Shown here: one piece after another, positions 1-8,244 of the stretch | How the letters are laid out: the number at the start of each line of letters is the position of its first letter | Position numbering within the stretch: position 1 is the first letter of the stretch | Assembly (NCBI GenBank): GCA_947169245.1 | Contig: CAMVPA010000012.1 | Location: forward strand, 1-64,000 | Reading direction: 5' to 3' | DNA: 64,000 bases | DNA from: an uncultured Prevotellaceae bacterium | GTDB lineage: Bacteria; Bacteroidota; Bacteroidia; Bacteroidales; Bacteroidaceae | Program-made: the position numbers and the translations under genes | The notes under the pieces: model-generated | What the model saw: only the letters and a program-made list of their open reading frames with translations | Databases searched by the model: none | What the model was told of the DNA's origin: nothing

Positions 1-315
1 AACTTTATCAATTTAAACTGGCAAGTTAGGAACTTGCGAAACTTGAATTATTTATCGTTAAACATAAAGACACAAAAAGGAAACGTGAGCAATTACTTCG
101 CTTACGTTCCTTCCAGGTATCGCCAAACACCTAACAACCTTAAACGAGCAATGCCCACGCCCTCGGGCGTGAATCATCTACTATGTTCTTGGTTGTTCTT
201 TCGATTTTGGCGATTTCGGAAAGGAACAAGAATCAAAGCGGACGCTTCAACGTATATGTTTATTTATATTTCTCTCAGCCCATAGGCATCTTCGGTTTTA
301 AAGGATTCAACATTC
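1..315. other. AT-rich left edge without a supported gene
   Basis: No convincing gene is seen. A plus-strand open frame at 34-285 has no recognisable family, promoter or ribosome site. The stretch contains a 6-bp GC hairpin with a CTCG tetraloop at 156-171. Base composition is clearly more AT-rich than the core genes to the right, as for the adjacent toxin-antitoxin pair, so this may be the edge of an acquired segment. It could also be a decayed mobile element; I see no transposase or integrase remnant. Confidence 0.5.
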
Positions 316-687
316 TTATTGTTTCTTCTCCCACTGTTTCCAGTCGGTTCCAGTAAGATAATTCTCAATCTGACTACGAAGCGGACGGAGATCGTCCTCT
401 ATCACATATTTCACTTCGTTTTCATCTATCATGTAATAATCATGCACTAAAACATGACGCATCTTTTCAATAACAGCCCAAGGCGTAGTAGGATTTGTCT
501 GCTTAAAATCAGAAGACAATTTGTATGCAGCCTCACCAACAATCTCTATGCACTTGACGATACCGTAAAATTCTATCTTGTCCTTGGAGAGGTCATCTAA
601 CGACTTACCATCCATATAGCTCAATACTCGGTCAATGGCATCAAGCATGTGCTCCAGGCGCCCTCTGTCTCTAACTGGCTCTCTCAT
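316..687 (-). CDS. hepT: HepT-like (DUF86) RNase toxin
   Basis: 123 residues, the usual size for the HepT/DUF86 family of HEPN-fold ribonuclease toxins. The hallmark R-x4-H-x-Y motif is present as RHVLVHDY near residue 80; Arg and His form the RNase site, and in studied members the Tyr is AMPylated by the partner. The start overlaps the end of the upstream nucleotidyltransferase gene by 17 bp, the classic antitoxin-then-toxin order. Expression is expected from the promoter at 996-1027. It is AT-rich compared with the rest of the window, which suggests horizontal acquisition. Confidence 0.9.
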   Translation of the reverse strand: MREPVRDRGRLEHMLDAIDRVLSYMDGKSLDDLSKDKIEFYGIVKCIEIVGEAAYKLSSDFKQTNPTTPWAVIEKMRHVLVHDYYMIDENEVKYVIEDDLRPLRSQIENYLTGTDWKQWEKKQ

Positions 688-970
688 AAATCAATATTTT
701 ATCTCGGTCAGCGCTTTTACGTGCGAAGGGGAGAAGTGTCCCATTTACCACTAAATCGATGGGGCGACTTAATTTTTTCTCTAAGTCGACAATCATTCCA
801 GCATGCTTCATCAGGCTGACACGAGCATCCTTGTCGAACTCCACAAGTATATCCACATCGCTCTCTGGAGTCTCCTCACCACGTGCAAAGGAGCCAAAGA
901 GCCAAGCCTTCAGAACGGGTTGCGTCTTGAAGTACTCCGAGATCTTCTCTGTCATTGCCTGTGTACTCAT
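671..970 (-). CDS. mntA: MntA-like minimal nucleotidyltransferase antitoxin
   Basis: 99 residues with the minimal nucleotidyltransferase signature GSFARGEETPESDVDILVEF at about residues 26-45 (GS...DxD), followed by a partner acidic residue region. In characterised HepT/MntA pairs this enzyme adds AMP units to the toxin tyrosine and silences it. First gene of a two-gene operon; the ATG at 970 lies about 20 nt after the predicted transcription start. Short imperfect repeats between the promoter and ATG (971-990, ATAT...ATAT) could serve autoregulation, but that is a guess. Confidence 0.9.
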   Translation of the reverse strand: MSTQAMTEKISEYFKTQPVLKAWLFGSFARGEETPESDVDILVEFDKDARVSLMKHAGMIVDLEKKLSRPIDLVVNGTLLPFARKSADRDKILIYERAS

Positions 971-995
971 AGCTATATTGGCATATATTCCGCTG

Positions 996-1027
996 CAAAT
1001 ATAGGCAATTATTCCGATACTTCCAAA
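996..1027 (-). promoter_or_regulatory. Bacteroidota-type promoter of mntA-hepT
   Basis: Read on the minus strand: TTTG at 1024-1027, exactly 20 bp, then TATATTTG at 996-1003. This matches the TTTG-N19-20-TAnnTTTG consensus of the phylum's primary sigma factor and places the transcript start about 20 nt before the ATG at 970. Confidence 0.8.
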
Positions 1028-1076
1028 TAAAACGAAGAAAAAGTAGTAAAGTCACTAAAGCAGAAAGTAGACATTA

Positions 1077-1095
1077 ATACCTTTTAGAAAGGTAT
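1077..1095. other. 8-bp inverted repeat upstream of toxin-antitoxin promoter
   Basis: A perfect ATACCTTT / AAAGGTAT dyad with a 3-nt centre (TAG). It lies about 50 bp upstream of the -33 box of the mntA promoter and could be an operator or a weak terminator; nothing distinguishes these. Confidence 0.35.
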
Positions 1096-1394
1096 ATTAA
1101 TAAGGTAATAATAAAATAATTAAAAAAACTTATACTATAAATGTCACTCTTCCGCCGTCAGAAACGCTTCATGTCCACTTTCCGCTCTTCCTACTTTCTG
1201 TTTTCCTTTCGGTCCTTCGTCCACATTCATCTTCAGTGCCCCGACTTCAGTCCAAATCTCCATGAGATTTTTTTCTATCTCCATGAGATTTTCCAGAAAC
1301 TCCATGACTTTCGCCCGAATCTCGCCGCCTTGGAATTTCTGGTTAATTTCTGATAATTTCTTTCAAAAATAACACGAAAAAAGTTGAGGAAATG
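1096..1394. other. Intergenic region with a 21-bp array, no supported gene
   Basis: AT-rich spacer between the divergent toxin-antitoxin and HU transcription units. Its open frame at 1141-1353 simply reads through the 21-bp repeats and resembles no family. No RNA gene is recognised. Confidence 0.5.
1258..1341. repeat. 21-bp-period tandem array (4 units)
   Basis: Units start at 1258, 1279, 1300 and 1321. Three begin CTCCATGA and the fourth CTCGCCGC; the rest of each unit is T-rich and varies. The first two contain the mini-dyad CTC-N3-GAG. Period and layout match the array at 20346-20450. Confidence 0.75.
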
Positions 1395-1426
1395 TTTGGT
1401 GGTTTCGGGATTTTTTTGTATCTTTG
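1395..1426 (+). promoter_or_regulatory. Promoter of the HU-family gene
   Basis: TTTG at 1395-1398, 20 bp, TATCTTTG at 1419-1426: a full match to the phylum consensus. The predicted 5' leader is about 85 nt, longer than for most genes here. Confidence 0.8.
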
Positions 1427-1518
1427 TAACATCAAAAAGAGCTCTGAGAAAGCGGTAGGCGGCTGGCCGGTGGAATCAGTCGCAGAGTTTCTAATACTAC
1501 GAAAAACACACACAAAGT

Positions 1519-2004
1519 ATGGTACAACTGAACGTTTACAAGAACAACGACGCCAACTCCCAGAACTACGGAAAGGCGTACTGCCGAGTCGACTACAAGG
1601 AAGAGTTCGACATCGACAAGCTGGCCGACCACATGGCCGAGCACAACACCCCCTTCTCGAAGGGTACGATCAAGGGCATCCTGACGGACATGGTGTCGTG
1701 CATCCGCGAGCTGACGCTCAACGGCAACACGGTCAAGATTGCTAACCTGGCCATCTTCAAGGCCTCGGTGCAGTCGAACCCCTGCTCGCGCTACGCCGTG
1801 ATGCGTGCTGCCATCGGTTCGAAGTCGGTGAAGGTGAACGGCCAGACCGTGGAGACGGGCAACGCCGTGAAGTCGATGAAGCTCCTGGCACAGGCCACCG
1901 GCGCCTACTCGAAGGCCGAGCTGAACAAGGCTGCCACGCTGGGCTGGACGAAGGACGCGCAGACGAAGATTGACGCCGACAAGGCTCTCATGAATCAGGG
2001 TTAG
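1519..2004 (+). CDS. HU-family DNA-binding protein (HU-HIG type)
   Basis: 161 residues. The N-terminal ~125 residues look like the Bacteroidota variant of the HU/IHF fold: helical dimerisation part (DIDKLADHMAEHNTPFSKG), then beta-rich DNA-binding part with NLAIFKASV and a basic SKSVKVNG stretch. The C-terminal ~35 residues are a Lys/Asp-rich tail not present in 90-residue HU. Codon use is strongly biased toward C-ending codons, as for a highly expressed nucleoid protein. Single-gene unit with its own promoter and a hairpin terminator at 2103-2136. Confidence 0.88.
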   Translation: MVQLNVYKNNDANSQNYGKAYCRVDYKEEFDIDKLADHMAEHNTPFSKGTIKGILTDMVSCIRELTLNGNTVKIANLAIFKASVQSNPCSRYAVMRAAIGSKSVKVNGQTVETGNAVKSMKLLAQATGAYSKAELNKAATLGWTKDAQTKIDADKALMNQG

Positions 2005-2102
2005 GAGCCCTCCAACGGGTAAGCCCACCAACGGTTGAGCCCCCGCCCCCTTCACTCAGCGGAGGGGTGTTTCGAGGGATATGGTGGGGTTACTCACAAG
2101 AA

Positions 2103-2136
2103 AACGCCCAAGGGAGTGAATCCTTTGGACGTTTTT
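2103..2136 (+). terminator. Hairpin terminator after HU gene
   Basis: 13-nt arms at 2103-2115 and 2121-2133 (one mismatch and one G-T pair) followed by a run of seven T. It sits between convergent genes and may also weakly stop the acyl-CoA synthetase transcript. Confidence 0.8.
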
Positions 2137-2158
2137 TTTATTGTGCTTAATGGGTGGG

Positions 2159-3820
2159 CTACTGATATAGATAGCGCTTGATGGACTTCTTGGGGGTCTT
2201 CTCGAACTCCTGCTCGTGGATGATGATTTCGGAGATTTTCTCGTAGGCAGGAATCATCTGGTTCAGTCCGTTGAGGTTCTGGTCCATGATGTTCTTCAGG
2301 TCGTCGGCGGTGAACTTCAGTCTCTTGGCCTCCTCCATGTCGGGATGTACGAGGGCTACGAGCTTGTTGTCGCGCTGGACGACGATGCTCTCCATGACCA
2401 TCGCCATGGAGTTGAGCTTATCCTCAATCTCCTCGGGGTAGATGTTCTGTCCGTTGGGGCCAAGGAGCATGTTCTTGCTTCGGCCGTTGATGTAGACGTT
2501 GCCGTCGGCATCCATGGTGCCGAGGTCGCCGGTGTGGTACCATCCCTCGCGGTCGATGGTCTCGGCTGTGGCTTCTGCGTTCTTGTAGTAGCCCAACATG
2601 ACGTTGGCGCCCTTGGCAAGGATTTCGCCGGGGATGGTGCGGGGGTTAGGCGAATCAATCTCAACCTGCATGTGGAGGGCGGCACGTCCGCAGCTGCCCG
2701 GAGCGAAGGTGTGCCAGTCGCGGTAGCAGATGATGGGGGCGCACTCGGTGGCTCCGTAGCCGACGGTATAGGGGAAGTCGATGCGTTTGAGGAACTGCTC
2801 TACCTCCTGGTTCAGGGCAGCTCCGCCGATGATGACCTCGTACATGCGTCCGCCGAAGGCCTTGAGCACCTCCTGGCAAATCATCTGACGCACCTTCTTC
2901 GAGATGACGGGCATCTGCAGTAGCAGGCGCATGCGGTTGTTCTGTATCTTGGGGAACACCTTCTTGCGGATAATCTTCTCGATGATAAGTGGCACGGCAA
3001 TGACGATGACGGGCTTGATGTCGGCCAGGGCCTGAGCGATGATGGCTGGCGAGGGCACGCGGTTGAGGTAGTAGACGTGGCAGCCGTGGAGGAACTCGAA
3101 GATGAACTCGAAGGCCATGCCATACATGTGGGCCATGGGCAGCATCGAAATGATGGGATCGCCGGCCTTGATGGTCTTACCAAGCACGTCGCAGGCGAAG
3201 TCGTAGTTCGACCACAGGGCGCGGTAAGGCAGCATGACGCCCTTGGAGAAGCCGGTGGTGCCGCTGGTGTAGTTGATGAGTGCCAGCTCGTCGGGGTTCT
3301 GCTCCTTATAGTAGTTGACGTGCTCCTTGCGGAAGTACTTGGGGTACTTCTTGCCGTAGAGCTCGTTCAGGTGTTCGCGGGCGTAGGTGAGCTTGTCGGT
3401 GCGGCTGACCATGAGCGAGTAGTCGGGATTGTTGATGATTCCCTCGAGACCAGGCATCTGCTGCGGGTCGATGATGGTGGCCACATGGTCGCCGACAAAG
3501 AGCAGCTTGGCCTCGGAGTGGTTCACGATGTTGTGAATCTGCTCGGCGTTAAACTCGTGGAGGATAGGTACTGCGACGGCGCCGTAGGTGAGCGTGGCCA
3601 GGAAGGCGACGGCCCACTGGCTGGAGTTACGTCCACAGAGGGCTATCTTGTCGCCCTTGGTGACGCCGCTGTTCTCAAACAGGATGTGCAGCTTCTCTAT
3701 CTTACGAGCCACGTCATGGTACTGCAGTGTCTGGCCCTTGAAGTCGGTCAGGGCGTCCAGATTCCAGTTGCTGAGAATGGACTTCTCAATCAGTTCGTTG
3801 AAACTCGGTATCTCTTTCAT
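2159..3820 (-). CDS. Acyl-CoA synthetase (AMP-binding, FadD-like), copy 1
   Basis: About 553 residues of the ANL adenylating superfamily: it activates a carboxylic (probably fatty) acid to acyl-AMP and then acyl-CoA. The P-loop-like motif INYTSGTTGFSKG is near residue 185, VGYGATECAP near 355, and the YHTGDLG hinge near 430. The C-terminal domain ends KTPKKSIKRYL with the conserved adenylation lysine. ATG at 3820 is preferred to a TTG two codons upstream. It is about two-thirds identical by eye to the next gene, so the pair is a tandem duplication. A 9-bp repeat array fills the gap between them. Exact substrate is unknown. Confidence 0.9.
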   Translation of the reverse strand: MKEIPSFNELIEKSILSNWNLDALTDFKGQTLQYHDVARKIEKLHILFENSGVTKGDKIALCGRNSSQWAVAFLATLTYGAVAVPILHEFNAEQIHNIVNHSEAKLLFVGDHVATIIDPQQMPGLEGIINNPDYSLMVSRTDKLTYAREHLNELYGKKYPKYFRKEHVNYYKEQNPDELALINYTSGTTGFSKGVMLPYRALWSNYDFACDVLGKTIKAGDPIISMLPMAHMYGMAFEFIFEFLHGCHVYYLNRVPSPAIIAQALADIKPVIVIAVPLIIEKIIRKKVFPKIQNNRMRLLLQMPVISKKVRQMICQEVLKAFGGRMYEVIIGGAALNQEVEQFLKRIDFPYTVGYGATECAPIICYRDWHTFAPGSCGRAALHMQVEIDSPNPRTIPGEILAKGANVMLGYYKNAEATAETIDREGWYHTGDLGTMDADGNVYINGRSKNMLLGPNGQNIYPEEIEDKLNSMAMVMESIVVQRDNKLVALVHPDMEEAKRLKFTADDLKNIMDQNLNGLNQMIPAYEKISEIIIHEQEFEKTPKKSIKRYLYQ

Positions 3821-3830
3821 AGTCAATCTC

Positions 3831-3893
3831 CTAACTTCGTAAACTTCTTTAACTAATTTAACTCCGTTAACTCGGCTAACTCCGTTAACTTCT
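3831..3893. repeat. 9-bp tandem repeat array (7 units)
   Basis: Seven consecutive 9-bp units, consensus TTAACTCCG, starting at 3831, 3840, 3849, 3858, 3867, 3876 and 3885. The array fills almost the whole spacer between the two acyl-CoA synthetase genes and ends on the first base of the downstream gene's stop codon complement. Confidence 0.85.
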
Positions 3894-5536
3894 TAATTAT
3901 ACAGATAGCGTTTAATACTCTTCTTGGGGGTCTTGGCAAACTCCTTCTCCTGCACCTCGATGGCTGCGAGGCGGCTGTAGACGGGCAACTGCTGGTTCAG
4001 CTGCTGACGGTTCTGCTCCATGATGTCCTGCAGCTCGTCGGGGGTGAAGTTGACCACTTCGTCGCTGTCGGGATAGATGAGCGCCACGAGCCGGTTGTCG
4101 CGCTGCACGACCAGGCTCTCGCTGACCATCGGCATGGAGTTGAGCAGGTCTTCAATCTCCTCGGGATAGATGTTCTGTCCGTTGGCACCCAGGAGCATGT
4201 TCTTGATACGGCCACGAATAAAGACATGGCCGCTGTCGTCGATGGTACCCAGGTCGCCAGTGTGGTACCACCCTTCGGCATCGATGGCCTGCGCCGTTGC
4301 CTCAGGATTCTTATAGTAGCCCAGCATGACGTTGGTGCCTCGGGCCAGTATCTCGCCGGGCTCTCCGGGAAGGGTGCTGTCGATGCGCACCTCCATGTGG
4401 TCGACAGCCGTTCCGCAGGAACCGGGCACAAAGTCCTTATAGTCGCTGTAGCTGATGAGCGGGGCACACTCGGTGGTGCCGTAGCCCACGGTGATGGGGA
4501 AGCCTATGGACACAAGGAACTGCTCGACCTCGCGGCTCAGCGGGGCGCCACCGACAATGACCTCGTAGGCCCGGCCACCGAAGGCCTGGTAGACTTGTTC
4601 GCAGATTTTCTCCTTCACCTTCTTCGACACGACAGGCATCTGCAGCAGCAGGCGCATGCCGTTGGTCTGAATCTTCGGGAAGACACGCTTGCGGATAATC
4701 TTCTCGACAATGAGGGGAACGGCCACGACGACGGCGGGACGCACCGTGCCAAAGGCATCGGCAATGATGGCAGGCGACGGCAGACGCGTCAGGAAGAACA
4801 GATGGCAGCCACGGCAGAAGCCATAGATGAACTCGACAGCCATGCCGTACATGTGGGCCATGGGCAAGATGCTCAGCATGGTGTCGCTGGACTTCAGCGG
4901 CAACCGCTTCATGCAGAAGTCAAGATTGCCCCACAAGGCGCGGTAAGGCAGCATGGCTCCCTTCGAGAATCCCGTCGTGCCGCTGGTGTAGTTGATGAGC
5001 GCCAGCTCGTCGGGCTCGTCGTGATGATAGTCTACGTGCTCGGCACGGAAGGCCTTGGGATACTTACTGCCGAACATTAAATTAAGATGTTCGCGCGCGT
5101 AGGTCAGCTTCTCAGAGCGAGAGGTGTGGAGCGAGAAGTCGGGCAGGTTGACAATGCCCTCCAAATGGGGCATCTCATCGGCCGTGATGGTCTTGACGAT
5201 ATAGTCGCCGACGAAGAGCAGCTTGGCCTCGGAGTGGTTGACGATGTTGTGAATCTGCTCGGCGTTGAACTCGTGGAGGATAGGTACTGCGACGGCGCCA
5301 TAGGTGAGCGTGGCCAGGAAGGCGACGGCCCAATGGGCAGAGTTGCGGCCGCAGATGGCCACTTTGTCGCCTGGCTTCATGTCGCAGTTTTCGAACAGTA
5401 TGTGAAGTTTTTCTATCTTGCGGGCCACGTCGTGATACTGTAGAGTGACGCCTTGATAGTCTGTCAAGGCATCGGAATTCCAGTTTTCGATGATGGCGCG
5501 CTCGATATATTGGTTTAAGCTTTCAGCTTGATCCAT
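3893..5536 (-). CDS. Acyl-CoA synthetase (AMP-binding, FadD-like), copy 2
   Basis: 547 residues from the ATG at 5536. It has the same ANL motifs as the paralogue at 2159: INYTSGTTGFSKGAM, VGYGTTECAP, YHTGDLG and a final KTPKKSIKRYLYN. A longer in-frame start at 5590 is rejected because the promoter -7 box (5560-5567) lies downstream of it. First gene of the pair, so both copies are probably co-transcribed. The central segment covering HEFNAEQIHNIVNHSEAKLL is identical in both copies, indicating recent duplication or conversion. Confidence 0.9.
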   Translation of the reverse strand: MDQAESLNQYIERAIIENWNSDALTDYQGVTLQYHDVARKIEKLHILFENCDMKPGDKVAICGRNSAHWAVAFLATLTYGAVAVPILHEFNAEQIHNIVNHSEAKLLFVGDYIVKTITADEMPHLEGIVNLPDFSLHTSRSEKLTYAREHLNLMFGSKYPKAFRAEHVDYHHDEPDELALINYTSGTTGFSKGAMLPYRALWGNLDFCMKRLPLKSSDTMLSILPMAHMYGMAVEFIYGFCRGCHLFFLTRLPSPAIIADAFGTVRPAVVVAVPLIVEKIIRKRVFPKIQTNGMRLLLQMPVVSKKVKEKICEQVYQAFGGRAYEVIVGGAPLSREVEQFLVSIGFPITVGYGTTECAPLISYSDYKDFVPGSCGTAVDHMEVRIDSTLPGEPGEILARGTNVMLGYYKNPEATAQAIDAEGWYHTGDLGTIDDSGHVFIRGRIKNMLLGANGQNIYPEEIEDLLNSMPMVSESLVVQRDNRLVALIYPDSDEVVNFTPDELQDIMEQNRQQLNQQLPVYSRLAAIEVQEKEFAKTPKKSIKRYLYN

Positions 5537-5559
5537 TGCACAGTTTTTTAAATTTTGTG

Positions 5560-5591
5560 CAAAGATACATCGTTTTCTGCACATCCACAAA
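5560..5591 (-). promoter_or_regulatory. Promoter of the acyl-CoA synthetase pair
   Basis: Minus-strand TTTG at 5588-5591, 20 bp, TATCTTTG at 5560-5567. It fixes the start of the downstream gene at 5536. Confidence 0.8.
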
Positions 5592-5607
5592 TTTTTTGTG
5601 CAGTTTT

Positions 5608-6855
5608 TTACTCGTAACGCATAGATTTTGCCGGATGAATGTGCGAAATGAAGAAACTTGGGATAATTAGGACAGAAATACTGATAAAAAGAGTAGCCAC
5701 GTTGAGCACGATGACAATGGGAATGTTCAACTCGACAGGAGCCTCGCTGACGTAGTAGGTCTGCGGGTCGAGCGACACGAAGCCCGTCAGCTGCTGCATC
5801 AGCACAAGACCAATGCCGAGAATGTCGCCGATGATGAGACCACGGCCAATGATGAAGGCAGCAAACCAGAGGAACGTGTGGCGCACGGTGTCGTTGCGTG
5901 CGCCAAGTGCCTTCAGTACGCCAATCATCGACGTGCGCTCAAGGATGATGATGAGCAGGCCGCTGGTCATCGTGATGCCGGCCAGGCAGACCATCAGCCC
6001 AAGAATGATCCACACATTGATGTCGAGAAGCTCGAGCCAGGAGAACACCTGCGGATAGGCGTCGTGGATGTTCTGCGAAGAGTAGGTGTTGTTATACTCG
6101 TCGTGACTGCGGTTCACCTGTTCAACGACATGCTGCTCCGTAGCTTCTATACGGTCGAAGTCGTCGACCAGCAACTCGGCGCCCGAGTACTGATGTGGGA
6201 ACCAGCCGTTGAGCTTAGCTGCCGTATAGAGGTCGGTGAAACATATCTGCTCGTCGAAGCGCGTCATGTTGGTCTGATAGATGCCACTGATGGTGAAGCG
6301 GCGGACGCGCACGTCGTCGCCACCAATGAAGTAGGCATAGACCCTGTCGCCAGTCTTCAGCTTCAGCTTGTCGGCCATCATGCGTGACACGAGTATCTTC
6401 TGCTGAGCCTTGGTGTCGCTGAACGCCGGCACTTCGCCCTCGATAAGGTTCTGGCTGATGAACGTAGAGTCGAACTCGGGGCCCACGCCCTTGAACACAA
6501 CACCCAGAAAGTCCTCGTCGGTCTTGAGGATGCCCTGCGTCATGGCAAAACGCTGCACATGACGGACGCCCTCGATGTGGCTCAGCACGTTCATCATGCT
6601 ATCGTTGATGGAGATGGGGTAAGTCTCGCTGTTGTTTATCGACATCAGGTTGAGCACCTGGATATGACTGCCGAAGCCAACCACCTTGTCGCGGATGGTG
6701 TGCTTGAATCCCAGAACCACACTTACCGTAATGATCATCACCGCCAAGCCTATGGCCACTCCGATGGTAGCAATATGAATGGCCGGACGGCTCACCTTGC
6801 GGCGGTCGCCCTTGTCGCTGTGTATGCGTCGGGCTATGAATAGTGGGAGATTCAT
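5608..6855 (-). CDS. LolC/LolE-type ABC transporter permease (FtsX family)
   Basis: 415 residues. Layout matches LolC/E permeases: N-terminal SRPAIHIATIGVAIGLAVMI membrane helix near residues 23-48, a ~220-residue periplasmic domain, then three C-terminal membrane helices (about 275-300, 325-350, 375-400) carrying the FtsX domain. Such permeases move lipoproteins from the inner membrane to the Lol carrier, using a separate LolD ATPase that is not in this window. It follows the aminotransferase gene by 28 bp on the same strand and is probably co-transcribed. It could instead be a macrolide-type exporter permease, but the early first helix after FIARRI favours Lol. Confidence 0.85.
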   Translation of the reverse strand: MNLPLFIARRIHSDKGDRRKVSRPAIHIATIGVAIGLAVMIITVSVVLGFKHTIRDKVVGFGSHIQVLNLMSINNSETYPISINDSMMNVLSHIEGVRHVQRFAMTQGILKTDEDFLGVVFKGVGPEFDSTFISQNLIEGEVPAFSDTKAQQKILVSRMMADKLKLKTGDRVYAYFIGGDDVRVRRFTISGIYQTNMTRFDEQICFTDLYTAAKLNGWFPHQYSGAELLVDDFDRIEATEQHVVEQVNRSHDEYNNTYSSQNIHDAYPQVFSWLELLDINVWIILGLMVCLAGITMTSGLLIIILERTSMIGVLKALGARNDTVRHTFLWFAAFIIGRGLIIGDILGIGLVLMQQLTGFVSLDPQTYYVSEAPVELNIPIVIVLNVATLFISISVLIIPSFFISHIHPAKSMRYE

Positions 6856-6883
6856 CAGATAGAGCTTATTGGACTAAAGGGAC

Positions 6884-8089
6884 TCAATCCTCCAGCGAAC
6901 GTCCGGGATAGGCCTCAAGGGCTTTGCGCAGAACCACGAGGGCACGCTCCAGGTCCTCCTTCTTCAGAACGTAGGCTATGCGAACCTGGTTGATGCCGGC
7001 ACCAGGCGTCGTATAGAAGCCTGCGGCAGGAGCCATCATCACGGTCTCACCCTCGTAGTTGAATTCAGCCAAGCACCAGCGGCAGAACTTCTCGGCATCG
7101 TCGACAGGCAGTTTAGCCACCGTGTAGAAAGCACCCATGGGAATGGGCGAGTAGACGCCGGGGATGCGATTCAGACCGTCGATGAGGCACTTACGGCGCT
7201 CCACGTACTCGTCGTAGACGTCGCGGTAATACTCTTCGGGAGCATCAAGCGATGCCTCGGCCACAATCTGTCCGATAAGGGGTGGCGAGAGACGAGCCTG
7301 ACAGAACTTCATGACGGCCTTGCGTACCTGCTCGTTCTTCGTGATGAGCGCACCGATGCGGATGCCGCACTCAGAATAGCGCTTCGACACGGAGTCGATG
7401 AGTATGACGTTCTGCTCAATGCCTTCCAAGTGACAAGCAGAAATATAAGGAGAACCCGTATAGATGTACTCGCGGTAGACTTCGTCGGAGAAAAGATAGA
7501 GGTCGTACTTCTTCACCAAGTCGCGTATCTGGTTCATCTCACGACGGGTGTAGAGATAGCCCGTGGGGTTGTTCGGGTTACAAATCATTATGGCACGTGT
7601 GCGCTCGTTGATCAGTTCCTCGAACTTCTCCACCTTCGGCAGCGAGAAGCCTTCCTCGATGGTGGTGGCTATAGTGCGGATTTTGGCACCGGCCGAAATG
7701 GCAAAAGCCATATAGTTGGCGTAAGCCGGCTCGGGCACGATAATCTCATCGCCAGGATTCAGACAACTGAGGAAAGCGAAGAGCACAGCCTCGGAACCGC
7801 CCGAGGTAATAATGATATCGTCGGCCGACACATTGATATTATACTTCGCGTAATAGCTGACCAGTTTCTCACGATAGCTCTGGTATCCCTGCGACGGAGA
7901 GTACTCCAGAATGTCGCGGTCTATACGCTTCAGCGCGTCAAGACCCACCTGGGGTGTCGGCAGGTCGGGCTGACCGATGTTCAAGTGATAGACCTTTGTG
8001 CCACGCTTCTTGGCTGCTACAGCCAACGGGGCAAGCTTTCTTATCGGTGACTCTGGCATCTCGAGTCCGCGAACTGATATTTCAGGCAT
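6884..8089 (-). CDS. PLP-dependent class I aminotransferase (AspB-like)
   Basis: 401 residues, fold type I aminotransferase. NPNNPTG at 171-177 binds the substrate carboxylate, SDEVYREY at 201-208 contacts the cofactor ring, and SVSKRYSECGIRIG contains the PLP Schiff-base lysine K236. The Arg in the C-terminal NQVRIAYV segment binds the alpha-carboxylate. Closest in type to aspartate/aromatic aminotransferases of the Ib group; precise substrate not determinable. Transcribed from a TAACTTTG box at 8120-8127, with a 7-bp repeat array lying where the -33 element would be. Confidence 0.88.
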   Translation of the reverse strand: MPEISVRGLEMPESPIRKLAPLAVAAKKRGTKVYHLNIGQPDLPTPQVGLDALKRIDRDILEYSPSQGYQSYREKLVSYYAKYNINVSADDIIITSGGSEAVLFAFLSCLNPGDEIIVPEPAYANYMAFAISAGAKIRTIATTIEEGFSLPKVEKFEELINERTRAIMICNPNNPTGYLYTRREMNQIRDLVKKYDLYLFSDEVYREYIYTGSPYISACHLEGIEQNVILIDSVSKRYSECGIRIGALITKNEQVRKAVMKFCQARLSPPLIGQIVAEASLDAPEEYYRDVYDEYVERRKCLIDGLNRIPGVYSPIPMGAFYTVAKLPVDDAEKFCRWCLAEFNYEGETVMMAPAAGFYTTPGAGINQVRIAYVLKKEDLERALVVLRKALEAYPGRSLED

Positions 8090-8119
8090 CTTTTCTTATG
8101 GTTTGTCGATTTCAAGGCG

Positions 8120-8127
8120 CAAAGTTA
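8120..8127 (-). promoter_or_regulatory. -7 box of the aminotransferase-permease operon
   Basis: TAACTTTG on the minus strand, about 30 nt before the ATG at 8089. No clear TTTG at the expected -33 position, which falls inside the heptamer array at 8139-8166. Confidence 0.6.
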
Positions 8128-8138
8128 CGAAAAAAAAG

Positions 8139-8166
8139 AGAATTAAGAATTAAGAATTGAGAATTA
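8139..8166. repeat. 7-bp tandem repeat (4 units, AGAATTA type)
   Basis: Units at 8139, 8146, 8153 and 8160: AGAATTA, AGAATTA, AGAATTG, AGAATTA. It lies between the divergent aminotransferase and pseudokinase promoters and covers the -33 region of the former. Confidence 0.85.
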
Positions 8167-8187
8167 TTCGTCTTTAGGGGCAAAAAA

Positions 8188-8219
8188 TTTGCGTTTCTCA
8201 GAATAAATGCGTACTTTTG
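8188..8219 (+). promoter_or_regulatory. Promoter of the pseudokinase gene
   Basis: TTTG at 8188-8191, 20 bp, TACTTTTG at 8212-8219; the ATG follows at 8245. Confidence 0.75.
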
Positions 8220-8244
8220 CCTGCCAAAATCAAGCTATAGGCCC

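Noticed and set aside
34..285. Plus-strand frame of 83 codons at the left edge
   Set aside because: No family resemblance, no promoter or ribosome site, and it spans a GC hairpin; composition is that of non-coding DNA.
1258..1341. 21-bp arrays as CRISPR
   Set aside because: Units are directly abutting with no spacers, too short for CRISPR repeats, and no cas genes are present.
1141..1353. Plus-strand frame of 70 codons before the HU gene
   Set aside because: Its second half is just translation of 21-bp repeats and it lacks expression signals.
2216..5080. Long plus-strand frames opposite the acyl-CoA synthetases
   Set aside because: Mirror frames caused by high GC at third positions; products lack motifs. 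The same applies to other long frames opposite lacZ, malQ, addA and addB.
5537..5590. Extended start of the second acyl-CoA synthetase
   Set aside because: It contains the -7 box and part of the -33 region of the gene's own promoter.
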